From Glacieibacterium sp038210595 (GTDB lineage Bacteria; Pseudomonadota; Alphaproteobacteria; Sphingomonadales; Sphingomonadaceae): 64,000 nucleotides of DNA. The notes below the pieces were generated by a model. That model saw only the letters and a list, made by a program, of their open reading frames with translations, searched no databases and was not told the origin of the DNA. The translations under genes and the position numbers were made by a program. The DNA lies in NCBI GenBank assembly GCA_038210595.1, contig JBBQWN010000004.1:1-64000 (forward strand). The letters run 5' to 3'. Position 1 is the stretch's first letter, and each line of letters starts with the position of its first letter. Positions 50,844-59,885 of this stretch are shown here, one piece after another.

Positions 50844-52130
50844 TCAAATACTGCTTTTGAGTTTTCCCCACATTCCGCCCCAGCCGCCGGCGCGCGGGAC
50901 CGGGATCGGCGTCACCTTGCCGGTGCGGGCGTGGTACAGGTCCGGCACGTCGGCGGCGGCATAGAGCGCCAGCCCGGCGAGCGTCGCAAAGGCCGCGCCC
51001 GACTGTGCCTCGGGGAGCGCGGTGAGGCCGCGCGGACGCCCGATCCGCACCGAGCGGCCGAGCACACCGGCGGCGAAATCGCTGATCGCACGCAGCTCCG
51101 CGCCGCCGCCGGTCAGCACCACCTGCCGCGCCTGCGGGCCTACATAACCAAGCTCGGACAGCGCCTTGCCGACCTCGCCGAACAGCGCGTCGAGCCGGTG
51201 GCGGATAACACCGATCATCTGCGCCGTCGGCACGCGCCGCGCCTCGGCATTGTCGTCGTCGCTGATCGGAATGATCTCCAGCCCCTCGTGGCTGTCCTTG
51301 GGGCTGGCGATCGCCGCGCCGTAGAGGACCTTCAACCGCTCGGCGTGGACGCGCTTGGTGGCGAAGGCGGAGGCGATGTCGCTGGTGATGTCGCCCGCGC
51401 CCATCGGCACGGTCGCGACGCCGATCAGCTGCCCCAGCATGTGCACCGCGATGTTGGTGACGCCCGCGCCGATCTCGACGAGCGCGACGCCAAGGTCGCG
51501 CTCCTCCCTGACCAGGCAGGCATGGCTGGCCGCGACCGGCGAGGCGACCATGGTGCGGACGTTCAGGTGTGCGCTGCGCACCGCGAGATCGAGGTTGCGG
51601 ATCGGCGGCGTGTCGGCGGTGACGACATGGATATCCATGCCCAGCCGGTCGGCGTGGAAGCCCAGTGGCGCCTCGACGCTGGCCCCGTCGATGGCGAACA
51701 GCGCCGGTGAGGCGTGGAGGACGGAGCGCGCGCCGGGCTCGATGCGAGCGCGGCCCTCGCTCATCAGCCGGGTCATGTCGTCGGCCGCGATGCGGTGGCC
51801 GCCGATGTCGATCTCGACCGCGGTGACATGGCTGTCGAGGCCACCCGCCGACAGGTTGACCACGACATCCTCGACCTGCACCCCGGCGTTGCGCTCGGCC
51901 TGGTCCATCGCGGCGCGGATCGCCGCCTCGGTGCGCTCCATGTCGGCGACCAGCCCGCGCCTGAGCCCCTGGCAAAAGCGCTGCCCGACGCCGATGACGC
52001 GCGGCGCACCGTCGCCGCCGACGAGCGCGATCAGCGCGGCGACCTTCGAGGTGCCGACGTCGAGCACCGCGACGGTGCGCTCGCCCCGCACGATCTTCGC
52101 CAGCGGCTTGGAGATCGGCTTGGCGCTCAT
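50844..52130 (-). CDS. ftsA: Cell division protein FtsA
   Basis: A 428-residue actin-fold protein: AVLDVGTSKVAALIA (phosphate 1), ALVEIGAGVTNIAVH (phosphate 2) and VVLTGGGAELRAI (adenosine motif), with the 1C domain between. The C-terminal GGMWGKLKSSI is a plausible amphipathic membrane tether. It links FtsZ to the membrane. The start overlaps ftsQ by four bases. Confidence 0.96.
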   Translation of the reverse strand: MSAKPISKPLAKIVRGERTVAVLDVGTSKVAALIALVGGDGAPRVIGVGQRFCQGLRRGLVADMERTEAAIRAAMDQAERNAGVQVEDVVVNLSAGGLDSHVTAVEIDIGGHRIAADDMTRLMSEGRARIEPGARSVLHASPALFAIDGASVEAPLGFHADRLGMDIHVVTADTPPIRNLDLAVRSAHLNVRTMVASPVAASHACLVREERDLGVALVEIGAGVTNIAVHMLGQLIGVATVPMGAGDITSDIASAFATKRVHAERLKVLYGAAIASPKDSHEGLEIIPISDDDNAEARRVPTAQMIGVIRHRLDALFGEVGKALSELGYVGPQARQVVLTGGGAELRAISDFAAGVLGRSVRIGRPRGLTALPEAQSGAAFATLAGLALYAAADVPDLYHARTGKVTPIPVPRAGGWGGMWGKLKSSI

Positions 52131-53020
52131 GTCACGAAGTCGCTTTTATCGGACTTGGGCGCCTTGGCGGCGGCGTCCAGCGCCTGGCGTATGCCGGGGC
52201 CGCGCAGCGTCAATTTGTCGGGGGTGCGAAGGTCGAAGCGGGTGAACCCCTTGGCGAGCAGGCCGCGGCTGCGGTCCAGCGTCGCGAACTGCACCAATGC
52301 GCGCTCCGTCGCGGCGTCGCCCTCGGGCAGCGCCATGGTCTCGCCGGTCTTCAGCCGCAGGTCCCAGCGCCGGCCGCCGACCAGCAGTGCCGCCTCGACG
52401 TTCTTCGCCAGCGCCGGATGCTTTTCGAGCCGCGCCAGGATTTCGCCCGCCTGGCGGTTGGCGCCCGGACCGACGACCAGCGGCAGTTCGCCGAACCTGT
52501 CGAGCTTGTCACCGGTCAGTTCCTCGCCCGTCTTGTCGATGGCGACGACGCGCTGCCGGAACTGCCACAGCGCCACCGGCCGCCGCTCGACGATATCGAC
52601 GATCAGCGTGTCGGGCAGCCGCCGCCCGACGCTGGCATCGGCGACCCAAGGCAAGGCCAGCAGCCGGGCGCGCGACTGCTGCAGATCGACGAGCAGCATC
52701 GAATTGGTCGAACCGTCGAGCGCGGCGGCATAGACCGGCAGGCGTTGCAGGTGGTGGAGCCCGCTGATCTCGACATGGCGGACCTCGAAGCCGGCGTCGG
52801 CGGCGGCAACAGCGCTCGCCTGCCACCAGCGCTGCGGCAGGCCCATCACCGTGACCACCACCGCCGCGGCGACCAGCGACAGCGCCGCGAAGGCCCCGGC
52901 GACGCGCAGGTAGAAGCGGCGCGGCGACACCGGCAGCGCCACCAGCTTGGGCGGCGGCGGGCGCTTGGCGCGAGCGGTCGGCTTGCGGGTCTGGCCGCGG
53001 CGCTGGACGGTGCGGGTCAT
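52127..53020 (-). CDS. ftsQ: Cell division protein FtsQ
   Basis: A 297-residue bitopic protein: basic cytoplasmic tail, one membrane helix (AGAFAALSLVAAAVVVTV, near residue 42), a POTRA domain (FEVRHVEISGLHHLQ) and the FtsQ beta domain (LPWVADASVGRRLPDTLIVDIVERRPVALWQ). It recruits FtsBL. Overlaps ddl and ftsA by four bases each. Confidence 0.95.
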   Translation of the reverse strand: MTRTVQRRGQTRKPTARAKRPPPPKLVALPVSPRRFYLRVAGAFAALSLVAAAVVVTVMGLPQRWWQASAVAAADAGFEVRHVEISGLHHLQRLPVYAAALDGSTNSMLLVDLQQSRARLLALPWVADASVGRRLPDTLIVDIVERRPVALWQFRQRVVAIDKTGEELTGDKLDRFGELPLVVGPGANRQAGEILARLEKHPALAKNVEAALLVGGRRWDLRLKTGETMALPEGDAATERALVQFATLDRSRGLLAKGFTRFDLRTPDKLTLRGPGIRQALDAAAKAPKSDKSDFVT

Positions 53021-53925
53021 GCCGCGCTCGCGAGGATGCGGGCGACGAGTTCGTCGTAGAAGATGCCGCGGTATTTCGCCTGCTCGGGCACCAGGCTGAG
53101 CGGCGTCATGCCGGGCTGGGTATTGACCTCCAGCAGGAACAGCCCGTCGAGCCCGCGTGCGTCGTCCCAGCGGAAGTCCGACCGCGACGCGCCGCGGCAG
53201 CCGAGCGCGGCGTGCGCGTCGGCGGCGATCTTCAGGGCCGCCGCCTCGACCTCGGCGGGCAGCTCGGCCGGGCAGACGTGGACGGTCAGGCCGTCGGTGT
53301 ATTTCGCGTCATAGTCGTAGAAGCCGCGCGTCGCCTTCAGCTCGGTGACCGCCAGCGCCTCGCCGTCGAGCACGGCTACCGTCAGTTCGTGCCCCGCCAC
53401 GAACGGCTCGGCGAGCAGCTCGTCGAAATGCCGCCAAGGCCCTTCCGCGTCGCGCGCGATCGGGTTGCCGTAGTTCGACGCGTCGGTGACGATGGCGACG
53501 CCGACCGACGACCCCTCGTTGACGGGTTTCAGCACATAGGGCCGCGGCAGCGGGTCGCCAGCGTGGAGGTCGGCCGAGCGCACGACATGCCCGCCCGGCA
53601 TCGGGATGCCGAGCGGCACCAGCACCGCCTTGGTCAGCACCTTGTCGATGGCGATGGCCGACGTGCGCAGGCCGGAGTGCGTGTAGCGCAGACCCATCAG
53701 GTCGAGCAGCCCCTGCACGCTGCCGTCCTCGCCCGGCGTGCCGTGCAGCGCATTGAACACCACATCGGGCGCGGCGGCGCGCAGCCGCTCGGCGACATCG
53801 TGGCCCATGTCGATGGCGGTGACGTCATGCCCCAGCCGCTCGAGCGCCGCCGCGATGCCCGCGCCGGAGGTCAACGACACCTCGCGCTCGGCCGACCAGC
53901 CGCCCATCAGGACCGCGACCTTCAT
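53017..53925 (-). CDS. ddl: D-alanine-D-alanine ligase
   Basis: A 302-residue ATP-grasp ligase: VLMGGWSAEREVSLTSG at the N terminus, VLKPVNEGSSVGVAIV (ATP loop), CRGASRSDFRWDD and FLLEVNTQPGMT (metal-binding end). It makes D-Ala-D-Ala for the peptidoglycan precursor. ATG 53925 overlaps murB by four bases. Confidence 0.96.
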   Translation of the reverse strand: MKVAVLMGGWSAEREVSLTSGAGIAAALERLGHDVTAIDMGHDVAERLRAAAPDVVFNALHGTPGEDGSVQGLLDLMGLRYTHSGLRTSAIAIDKVLTKAVLVPLGIPMPGGHVVRSADLHAGDPLPRPYVLKPVNEGSSVGVAIVTDASNYGNPIARDAEGPWRHFDELLAEPFVAGHELTVAVLDGEALAVTELKATRGFYDYDAKYTDGLTVHVCPAELPAEVEAAALKIAADAHAALGCRGASRSDFRWDDARGLDGLFLLEVNTQPGMTPLSLVPEQAKYRGIFYDELVARILASAA

Positions 53926-54818
53926 GGCTCGCCCACCCGCTCGATTTCCCAGTCCAGCGCGATGCCGGAATGGGCGAGGACCCGCGCGCGGACCTCGTCG
54001 CCGAGCGCCTCGATGTCGGCGCTGGTCGCGTCGCCGGTGTTGATCAGGAAGTTGGTGTGCTTCTCGCTGACCTGCGCGCCGCCGATCTTGAGCCCCCGGC
54101 AACCGGCGGCATCGACGAGCTGCCAGGCCTTGTGGCCGGGCGGGTTCTTGAAGGTCGAGCCGCCGGTGCGCGACCTGAGCGGCTGCGACGCCTCGCGTTC
54201 GGCGGCGATACGGTCCATCTCGGCGGCGATGACGGCCTTGTCGCCTGGCGCCCCGCGGAACAGCGCCTCGACGACGATGTCGCCGGCGGGCAGCGCCGAG
54301 TGACGGTAGCTGAAGCCGAACGCACCGGCGGGCAAGGTCTCGACCGCCCCGGAGCGCCGCACCACGGTCGCCTCGACCAGGATGTCGGACACGTCGCGGC
54401 CATAGGCCCCGGCATTCATCCGCACCGCGCCGCCCGCGGTGCCGGGGATGCCGCGCAGGAACTCGAGGCCCGCCAAGCCCGCGTCGCGCGCGGCGGAGGC
54501 GACCGCGATGCCCGGCGCACCGGCCCCGGCGCGCACGGTGTCGCCCTCGACGACGATGCCGGCAAACGCCTTGCCAAGCCGGACGGTGACCCCGTCCCAG
54601 CCGCCGTCGCGGACGATCAGGTTCGATCCGAGGCCGAGCGGCAGCACGGCACAGCCGGCGCTGCTGTCGGCCAGGAACCACGACAGATCATCGACATCGG
54701 CGGGTTGGAACAGGATGCTGGTCGGCCCGCCGGTCTTGAACCAGGTCAGGGGTGCCAGCGGCGCGTTGCTGGTAAACTGCCCGCGCGGCGGACCGGACAA
54801 GGGGCTGCGCGCCATCAT
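53922..54818 (-). CDS. murB: UDP-N-acetylenolpyruvoylglucosamine reductase
   Basis: A 298-residue FAD enzyme with the MurB patterns LTWFKTGGPTSIL, PLGLGSNLIVRDGG, IPGTAGGAVRMNAGAYG and RTGGSTFKNPPGHKAW; its Ser in GGSTFKNP is the family proton donor. It reduces the enolpyruvyl group to UDP-N-acetylmuramate. The start ATGATG overlaps the murC stop; ATG 54815 is equally possible. Confidence 0.96.
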   Translation of the reverse strand: MMARSPLSGPPRGQFTSNAPLAPLTWFKTGGPTSILFQPADVDDLSWFLADSSAGCAVLPLGLGSNLIVRDGGWDGVTVRLGKAFAGIVVEGDTVRAGAGAPGIAVASAARDAGLAGLEFLRGIPGTAGGAVRMNAGAYGRDVSDILVEATVVRRSGAVETLPAGAFGFSYRHSALPAGDIVVEALFRGAPGDKAVIAAEMDRIAAEREASQPLRSRTGGSTFKNPPGHKAWQLVDAAGCRGLKIGGAQVSEKHTNFLINTGDATSADIEALGDEVRARVLAHSGIALDWEIERVGEP

Positions 54819-56221
54819 CTGCCCCGCGCCTTGGCGATGCCGTCGGCCAGCCCCGCCGCCCATTTGGTGATGTCGCCGGCCCCCAGGCAGACGATCATGT
54901 CGCCCGGCCGCGCTTCCTCGGCCAGCTGCTCGGCGAGCATGACGGCGCTGTCGGTGGTGAAGATCAGGCGGTGACCGCTGCGCTTCAGGCCGGTCGCCAG
55001 TGCCTCCGCATCGACGCCCTCGATGGGAGCCTCGCCGGCGGTGTAGACCGGCGCGACCCACACGCCGTCGGCATCGTTGAAGGCGGTCTGGAACTCCGCC
55101 ATCAGGTCGCGCAGGCGGGTGAAGCGGTGCGGCTGCACCACCGCCAGCACGCGGCCCTGCGCGCCCTCGCGGGCCGCCGCCAGTACGGCGCGGATCTCGA
55201 CCGGGTGGTGGCCGTAGTCGTCGATGACCATCATGCCATCGACCTCGCCGACCTTGGTGAAGCGCCGCTTGACCCCGCCGAAATTGGCGAAGCCGGCGCG
55301 GATCTCCTCGTCGCCGATGCCAAGCTCGTTCGCCACTGCCACCGCGGCCAGCGCGTTCTGGACATTGTGCCGTCCGGGCATCGGCAGCATCAGCCCGGCG
55401 ATCCGCCGCTCGCCGCCGCGCACCCGCAGGATGACGTCGAACTCGTTGCCGCCCGGCACAGGTTTGACGTTCTCGCCGCGCACATCGGCCTGGGCGCTGA
55501 AGCCGTAGGTGACCAGCCGCCGGTCACTGACGCGGGGCAGCATCGCCTGCACCTCCGGGTGATCGATGCACAGCACGCCGGCGCCATAGAACGGCACATG
55601 CTCGACGAACTCGACGAACGCATCCTTGACGGCCTGGAAGTCGCCGTAGTGGTCGAGGTGCTCCGGGTCGATGTTCGTGACGACGCCGATGGTGCCGCCG
55701 AGCCGGAGGAACGAGCCGTCGCTCTCGTCCGCCTCGACCACCATCCAATCGCCGCCGCCCAACCGCGCGTTCGAGCCATAGGTGTTGATGATGCCGCCGT
55801 TGATGACCGTCGGGTCCATCCCGCCGGCATCGAGCAACGCGGCGACCATCGAGGTCGTCGTCGTCTTGCCGTGCGTGCCGGCGACCGCGACGCAGGATTT
55901 CAGGCGCATCAGTTCGGCCAGCATCTCGGCACGGCGGACGACGGGGATGCGGCGTTCCAGTGCCGCGACGACTTCCGGGTTGCTGCGCTTGATCGCGGTC
56001 GAGGTGACGACGACCGCGGCGTCTTTCAGGTTTTCGGCAGCGTGGCCGATCATCACGTCGATGCCGCGCTCGCGCAAATGGGCGATGACATAGCCCTCCG
56101 CGACGTCGCTGCCCTGCACGCGGTAGCCGAGATTGGCCATGACCTCGGCGATGCCGGACATGCCGATGCCGCCGATGCCGACGAAATGGATCGTGCCGAT
56201 GTCGATGCCGATGCCGGTCAT
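54815..56221 (-). CDS. murC: UDP-N-acetylmuramate-L-alanine ligase
   Basis: A 468-residue Mur ligase: VGIGGIGMSGIAEV (UDP-binding loop), AGTHGKTTTTSMVA (P-loop near residue 113), FEGV-type loops and DDYGHHPVEI. It adds L-Ala to UDP-MurNAc. Overlaps both neighbours by four bases. Confidence 0.97.
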   Translation of the reverse strand: MTGIGIDIGTIHFVGIGGIGMSGIAEVMANLGYRVQGSDVAEGYVIAHLRERGIDVMIGHAAENLKDAAVVVTSTAIKRSNPEVVAALERRIPVVRRAEMLAELMRLKSCVAVAGTHGKTTTTSMVAALLDAGGMDPTVINGGIINTYGSNARLGGGDWMVVEADESDGSFLRLGGTIGVVTNIDPEHLDHYGDFQAVKDAFVEFVEHVPFYGAGVLCIDHPEVQAMLPRVSDRRLVTYGFSAQADVRGENVKPVPGGNEFDVILRVRGGERRIAGLMLPMPGRHNVQNALAAVAVANELGIGDEEIRAGFANFGGVKRRFTKVGEVDGMMVIDDYGHHPVEIRAVLAAAREGAQGRVLAVVQPHRFTRLRDLMAEFQTAFNDADGVWVAPVYTAGEAPIEGVDAEALATGLKRSGHRLIFTTDSAVMLAEQLAEEARPGDMIVCLGAGDITKWAAGLADGIAKARGR

Positions 56222-57285
56222 TGTGCCCCGAGTGAAATGGCGAGTTCCGCCACGCGCGCCCCGGCGTCGGGGCGGCCGACACTCCTAGCGCCCCGCGCGG
56301 CGATTTCCAGCGCGCCCGGTACGGTCAGCAGCGAAACAAGTGCGTCGGCGAGCGCGCCCGGGGTAAACGCCGCTTCGCTCAGCACCGGTCCGCCGCCCGC
56401 GGCCGCGAATTCGGCGGCGTTGGCGGTCTGGTGATCGTCCATCGCGGTGGCGAATGGCACCAGGATTGCCGGGCGGCCGGCCGCGGCCAGCTCCGCCATC
56501 GTTGAGGCACCGGAGCGCGAGATGACGACGTGCGCCGCTGCCAGCCGCGCCGGCAGGTCGGCGAAATAGCTGGCGCATTCGGCCGCGATACCCTCTGCGG
56601 CATAAGCGGCGCGAACCGCGTCGAGATCCTCCGCCCGGCACTGCTGCACGACGAGCAGACGGGCCTTCAGCTCGGCGGGCAGCAGCGCGATGCCGGCGGG
56701 GACGACCCGCGACAGGATCGACGCGCCCTGGCTGCCACCGACCACCAGCAGCCCGATCAAGTCGCCCGCGGGGGCCGGCCCGATGCCGCGCACCGCGTCA
56801 CGCACCGGCAGGCCGGTCAGCACGGTCTTGGCGGCGTAGTTGGCCGCCAGCCGCCGCGTAACCGCGAAGCTGGTCGCGATGCGGGTCGCCCGCCCGGCCA
56901 TGAAGCGGTTGGTGCGCCCGAACACAGCATTTTGTTCATGGAGGACGGTGGGCACGCCGAGCGCCGACGCGGCAAGCAGCGGCGGCAGCGACGGATAGCC
57001 GCCGAAACCGATGACGCCCGCCACGGCTTCCGCCTTCAGGAAGCGCTTCGCGTCCGCCCGGCCCCGCCGGATGGCGTTCAGCATCTTCAGCGGCGCGCGC
57101 AGGCTGAGCACCGCCGATTCCACGATGCGGCTGGTGATACCCTCGAACAGCCCCGGAAACCGCAGACCGCGCGCGTCGGTGAGCAGAGTCACCTTGTGCC
57201 CGCGCGCCATCAGCTCGCGCGCCACGACGGACGCGGGGACCATATGGCCCCCGGTGCCGCCCGCCGCGACGACATAGTGGCTCAT
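56218..57285 (-). CDS. murG: UDP-N-acetylglucosamine-N-acetylmuramyl pyrophosphoryl-undecaprenol transferase
   Basis: A 355-residue GT-B glycosyltransferase: AAGGTGGHMVPA (near residue 8), LHEQNAVFGRTNRF, VVGGSQGA and SRSGASTMAELAAAGRPAILVP. It forms lipid II from lipid I at the membrane face. ATG 57285 overlaps the ftsW stop; the longer GTG start at 57297 is less likely. Confidence 0.96.
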   Translation of the reverse strand: MSHYVVAAGGTGGHMVPASVVARELMARGHKVTLLTDARGLRFPGLFEGITSRIVESAVLSLRAPLKMLNAIRRGRADAKRFLKAEAVAGVIGFGGYPSLPPLLAASALGVPTVLHEQNAVFGRTNRFMAGRATRIATSFAVTRRLAANYAAKTVLTGLPVRDAVRGIGPAPAGDLIGLLVVGGSQGASILSRVVPAGIALLPAELKARLLVVQQCRAEDLDAVRAAYAAEGIAAECASYFADLPARLAAAHVVISRSGASTMAELAAAGRPAILVPFATAMDDHQTANAAEFAAAGGGPVLSEAAFTPGALADALVSLLTVPGALEIAARGARSVGRPDAGARVAELAISLGAQ

Positions 57286-58430
57286 GCAGCCGCCCACGCC
57301 GAGTTCTTCAGGAAGCGGTTGCGCCGGGTCAGTGCGAGCAGCAGCCCCATGCCCAGCGACAGCGCCAGGAACGACGAGCCGCCGTGGCTGACGAACGGCA
57401 GCGTCATGCCCTTCGACGGCATCAATTTCAGATTGACGCTCATATTGATCGCCGCCTGGAGGCCGAACTGGATGGCGAGGCCGGCGGCCGCCAGGAACAC
57501 GAACGGCTCCTCCTCGTCGAGCAGTTGCAGCAGCACGCGCAGCACGATGGCGAGGTACAGCACCGCCAGCAGAATGCAGGCGATCGCCCCGAACTCCTCG
57601 CCGATCACCGCGAAGATATAATCGGTCTGCGCCTCCGGCAGCTTGAACTTCATGACGCCTTCGCCCGGCCCGGCCCCGAACAGCCCGCCCGCCTTAAAGC
57701 AGTCGAGCGCGCGGTCGATCTGGTAGGTGTCGCCGCCGCCGGTCAGGAACTTGTCGATGCGTTCGGTGACGTGCGGCACGAATTCATAGGCGAGGCCAAG
57801 CCCGGCGACGCCGGCCGCGATCGCCGCGCCGACGACATAGACGCTCATCCCCGCCAGGATCGCCTGGGTCAGCCACACCGCCATGAACAACGCCGTCTGG
57901 CCGAAGTCGGGCTGCTTCACCAGCAGTGCCGCGATGATGATCAGCAGACCGAACGACAGCTGCATCGTCGGCACCGACTTGTCGTCGAAGCGCAGGCCAA
58001 GCAGCCACGCCGACGTGATGATGAAGACGGGTTTCAGGAACTCCGACGGCTGGAACTGGAACCCGGGCAGCTGGATCCAGCGTACCGCGCCGTTCGCCTC
58101 GAAGCCGATGACCGGGACCAGGAACAGGCACAGCAGGAAGACGCCGGTCAGCGCGATGGCGACGCGCTTGGCCCAGCCGACAGTCAGCATCGAGGTGGCG
58201 AGCATGACCGGCACGCCCGCCAGCACCCACATGATCTGGCGCTTCAGATAGAACAGCTCGTCGACGATGTGGTTGCCGCCGGAATAGCGGTGCGCGGCTA
58301 CCGGCGAGGCGGCGGCGACCGCGATGATGCCGAATCCGATCAGCAGCAGGACCAGCGACAGCAGCATCTTGTCGATGGTCCAGAACCACCGGCCGACCGC
58401 CGTCTTGTCATTCCGCGACAATGCCTTCAC
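57282..58430 (-). CDS. ftsW: Lipid II polymerase/SEDS protein FtsW
   Basis: A 382-residue SEDS protein with about ten membrane helices. Landmarks are WIQLPGFQFQPSEFLKP, QPDFGQTALFMAVW and the C-terminal PFVSHGGSSFLALSLGMGLLLALTR. It polymerises septal lipid II with FtsI. The start overlaps murD by four bases. Confidence 0.96.
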   Translation of the reverse strand: MKALSRNDKTAVGRWFWTIDKMLLSLVLLLIGFGIIAVAAASPVAAHRYSGGNHIVDELFYLKRQIMWVLAGVPVMLATSMLTVGWAKRVAIALTGVFLLCLFLVPVIGFEANGAVRWIQLPGFQFQPSEFLKPVFIITSAWLLGLRFDDKSVPTMQLSFGLLIIIAALLVKQPDFGQTALFMAVWLTQAILAGMSVYVVGAAIAAGVAGLGLAYEFVPHVTERIDKFLTGGGDTYQIDRALDCFKAGGLFGAGPGEGVMKFKLPEAQTDYIFAVIGEEFGAIACILLAVLYLAIVLRVLLQLLDEEEPFVFLAAAGLAIQFGLQAAINMSVNLKLMPSKGMTLPFVSHGGSSFLALSLGMGLLLALTRRNRFLKNSAWAAA

Positions 58431-59752
58431 GCCAACCCCCCAACCAGCGCCCGAAACGCCGCGCCGCGTGCCTCATAATCCGTGAACTGGTCGTAGGAGG
58501 CGCACGCCGGCGACAGCAGCACGGTGTCGCCGGGTTGCGCCGACGACCAGGCTTCCGCCACTGCCTCGTCCAGCGTGCCGGCCTCGACGACCTCGACCTT
58601 GCCGGCCAGCAGCTTGGCGAACAACGGTGCCGCCTCGCCAATCAGATAGGCGGCGACGACATGGCCTAGGAACGGCGTGCAGGCGTCCAGCTCCTCGGTC
58701 TTGGCGCGCCCGCCGGCGATCCAGTGGACGCGCGGGAACGCCGCCAGCGCCGGGGCGGTAGAGGTCGGGTTGGTCGCCTTGCTGTCGTTGATATAGGCGA
58801 CGCCGCGGATTTCGGCGACGCGCTCCATGCGGTGCGGCAGGCCCTTGTAGCTGCCGAGGCCGCGCAGGATGACATCGGTCTCCAGCCCCAGCGCGCGACA
58901 CGCGGCGATCGCGCAGGCGGCGTTCTGGGCGTTGTGCGGGCCCTGCAGGTCGGGCCAGTCGGACTGGCGGCCGATGCTGACCCCGTCGATGCCGGCGACC
59001 CCGTCGACGATGCTGACGCCCTCGTCGACATGGGCGGTGGTGCAGACCGGCACGACGGTGCCGAGCGCGTGCTCGCCGGCGTCGCGCGACAGCTGGTCGT
59101 CCTGCGCGACGATCGCGCACATGCCCGGGGCCTGCATCTGGAACAGCCGGACCTTGGCCGCGACATAGGCGTCGAGGGTGCCGTGGCGGTCGAGATGATC
59201 GGGGGTGATGTTGGTCAGCACCGCGACCTCGCAGACCAGGCTTGAGGTCAGCTCGAGCTGGAACGACGACAGTTCGAGGACATAGACCCCGCCTTCCGGC
59301 AGGGGTTCCTGGCTGAGGATCGGCAGGCCGATGTTGCCGCCCATCGCCGTCGGCACCCCGGCGGTCTGCAGGATGTGGTGGACGAGCGCGGTGGTCGTCG
59401 ACTTGCCGTTGGTGCCGGTGATGCCGACGACCTTATGCGGCGGCAGATCGTGGCGGGCCATCGCGAACAGCTCTATGTCGCCGATGACCGGGATGCCCGC
59501 GGCCTTGCCCTTCTGGAACAGCGGTGCCTCGTGCGGCACGCCCGGCGAGACGATCAGTCCGTCGAGGCCGGTCAGGTCGCGGACGTGGAGGTCGGTCAGT
59601 TCGCCGTCGTAGGCGGCCCGTGCCGCCTCCCCGTCGTCCCACGCCAGCACGCTCGCGCCCGACGCCGCAAGCGCCGCGACCGTCGACCGGCCGGAGCGCG
59701 CGAGGCCGAAGACCCCGTAGGTTTTCCCGGCGAAGGCGGCGGCGGTGATCAC
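58427..59752 (-). CDS. murD: UDP-N-acetylmuramoyl-L-alanine-D-glutamate ligase
   Basis: A 441-residue Mur ligase: YGVFGLARSGRSTVAAL, GITGTNGKSTTTAL (P-loop), INDSKATNPTSTAPAL and LLSPACASYDQFTDYEARG. It adds D-Glu to UDP-MurNAc-L-Ala. GTG 59752 (MITAAAFAGKTYG) is preferred to ATG 59779 because that ATG falls inside a large inverted repeat and the extra residues are unlike the family. Confidence 0.95.
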   Translation of the reverse strand: MITAAAFAGKTYGVFGLARSGRSTVAALAASGASVLAWDDGEAARAAYDGELTDLHVRDLTGLDGLIVSPGVPHEAPLFQKGKAAGIPVIGDIELFAMARHDLPPHKVVGITGTNGKSTTTALVHHILQTAGVPTAMGGNIGLPILSQEPLPEGGVYVLELSSFQLELTSSLVCEVAVLTNITPDHLDRHGTLDAYVAAKVRLFQMQAPGMCAIVAQDDQLSRDAGEHALGTVVPVCTTAHVDEGVSIVDGVAGIDGVSIGRQSDWPDLQGPHNAQNAACAIAACRALGLETDVILRGLGSYKGLPHRMERVAEIRGVAYINDSKATNPTSTAPALAAFPRVHWIAGGRAKTEELDACTPFLGHVVAAYLIGEAAPLFAKLLAGKVEVVEAGTLDEAVAEAWSSAQPGDTVLLSPACASYDQFTDYEARGAAFRALVGGLA

Positions 59753-59760
59753 CGCAACGG

Positions 59761-59869
59761 CGCGCCAAATGGCGCGCACCCAACCCTAACCCCTCCCTGA
59801 AGAGGGAGAGGAGCAGAGCGAGCGCGCGGATTCCCCTCCCTCTCCAGGGAGGGGTAAGGGGTGGGTGCG
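59761..59869. repeat. Large palindromic repeat in the mraY-murD gap
   Basis: Arms of about 37 bases at 59775-59811 and 59833-59869 are near-perfect reverse complements, each built on CCCCTCCCT/AGGGAGGGG with a CACCC outer end. A smaller stem, CGCGCC-AAAT-GGCGCG (59761-59776), touches its left end. It fills most of the only long gap in this part of the dcw cluster. It looks like a dispersed intergenic palindrome; other copies were not seen here. Confidence 0.85.
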
Positions 59870-59885
59870 AGGCGGAGCCGAGCCT

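Noticed and set aside
48359..50860. Open frame of 833 codons opposite ftsZ and DUF1800
   Set aside because: It runs through two well-defined genes on the other strand with no recognisable domain.
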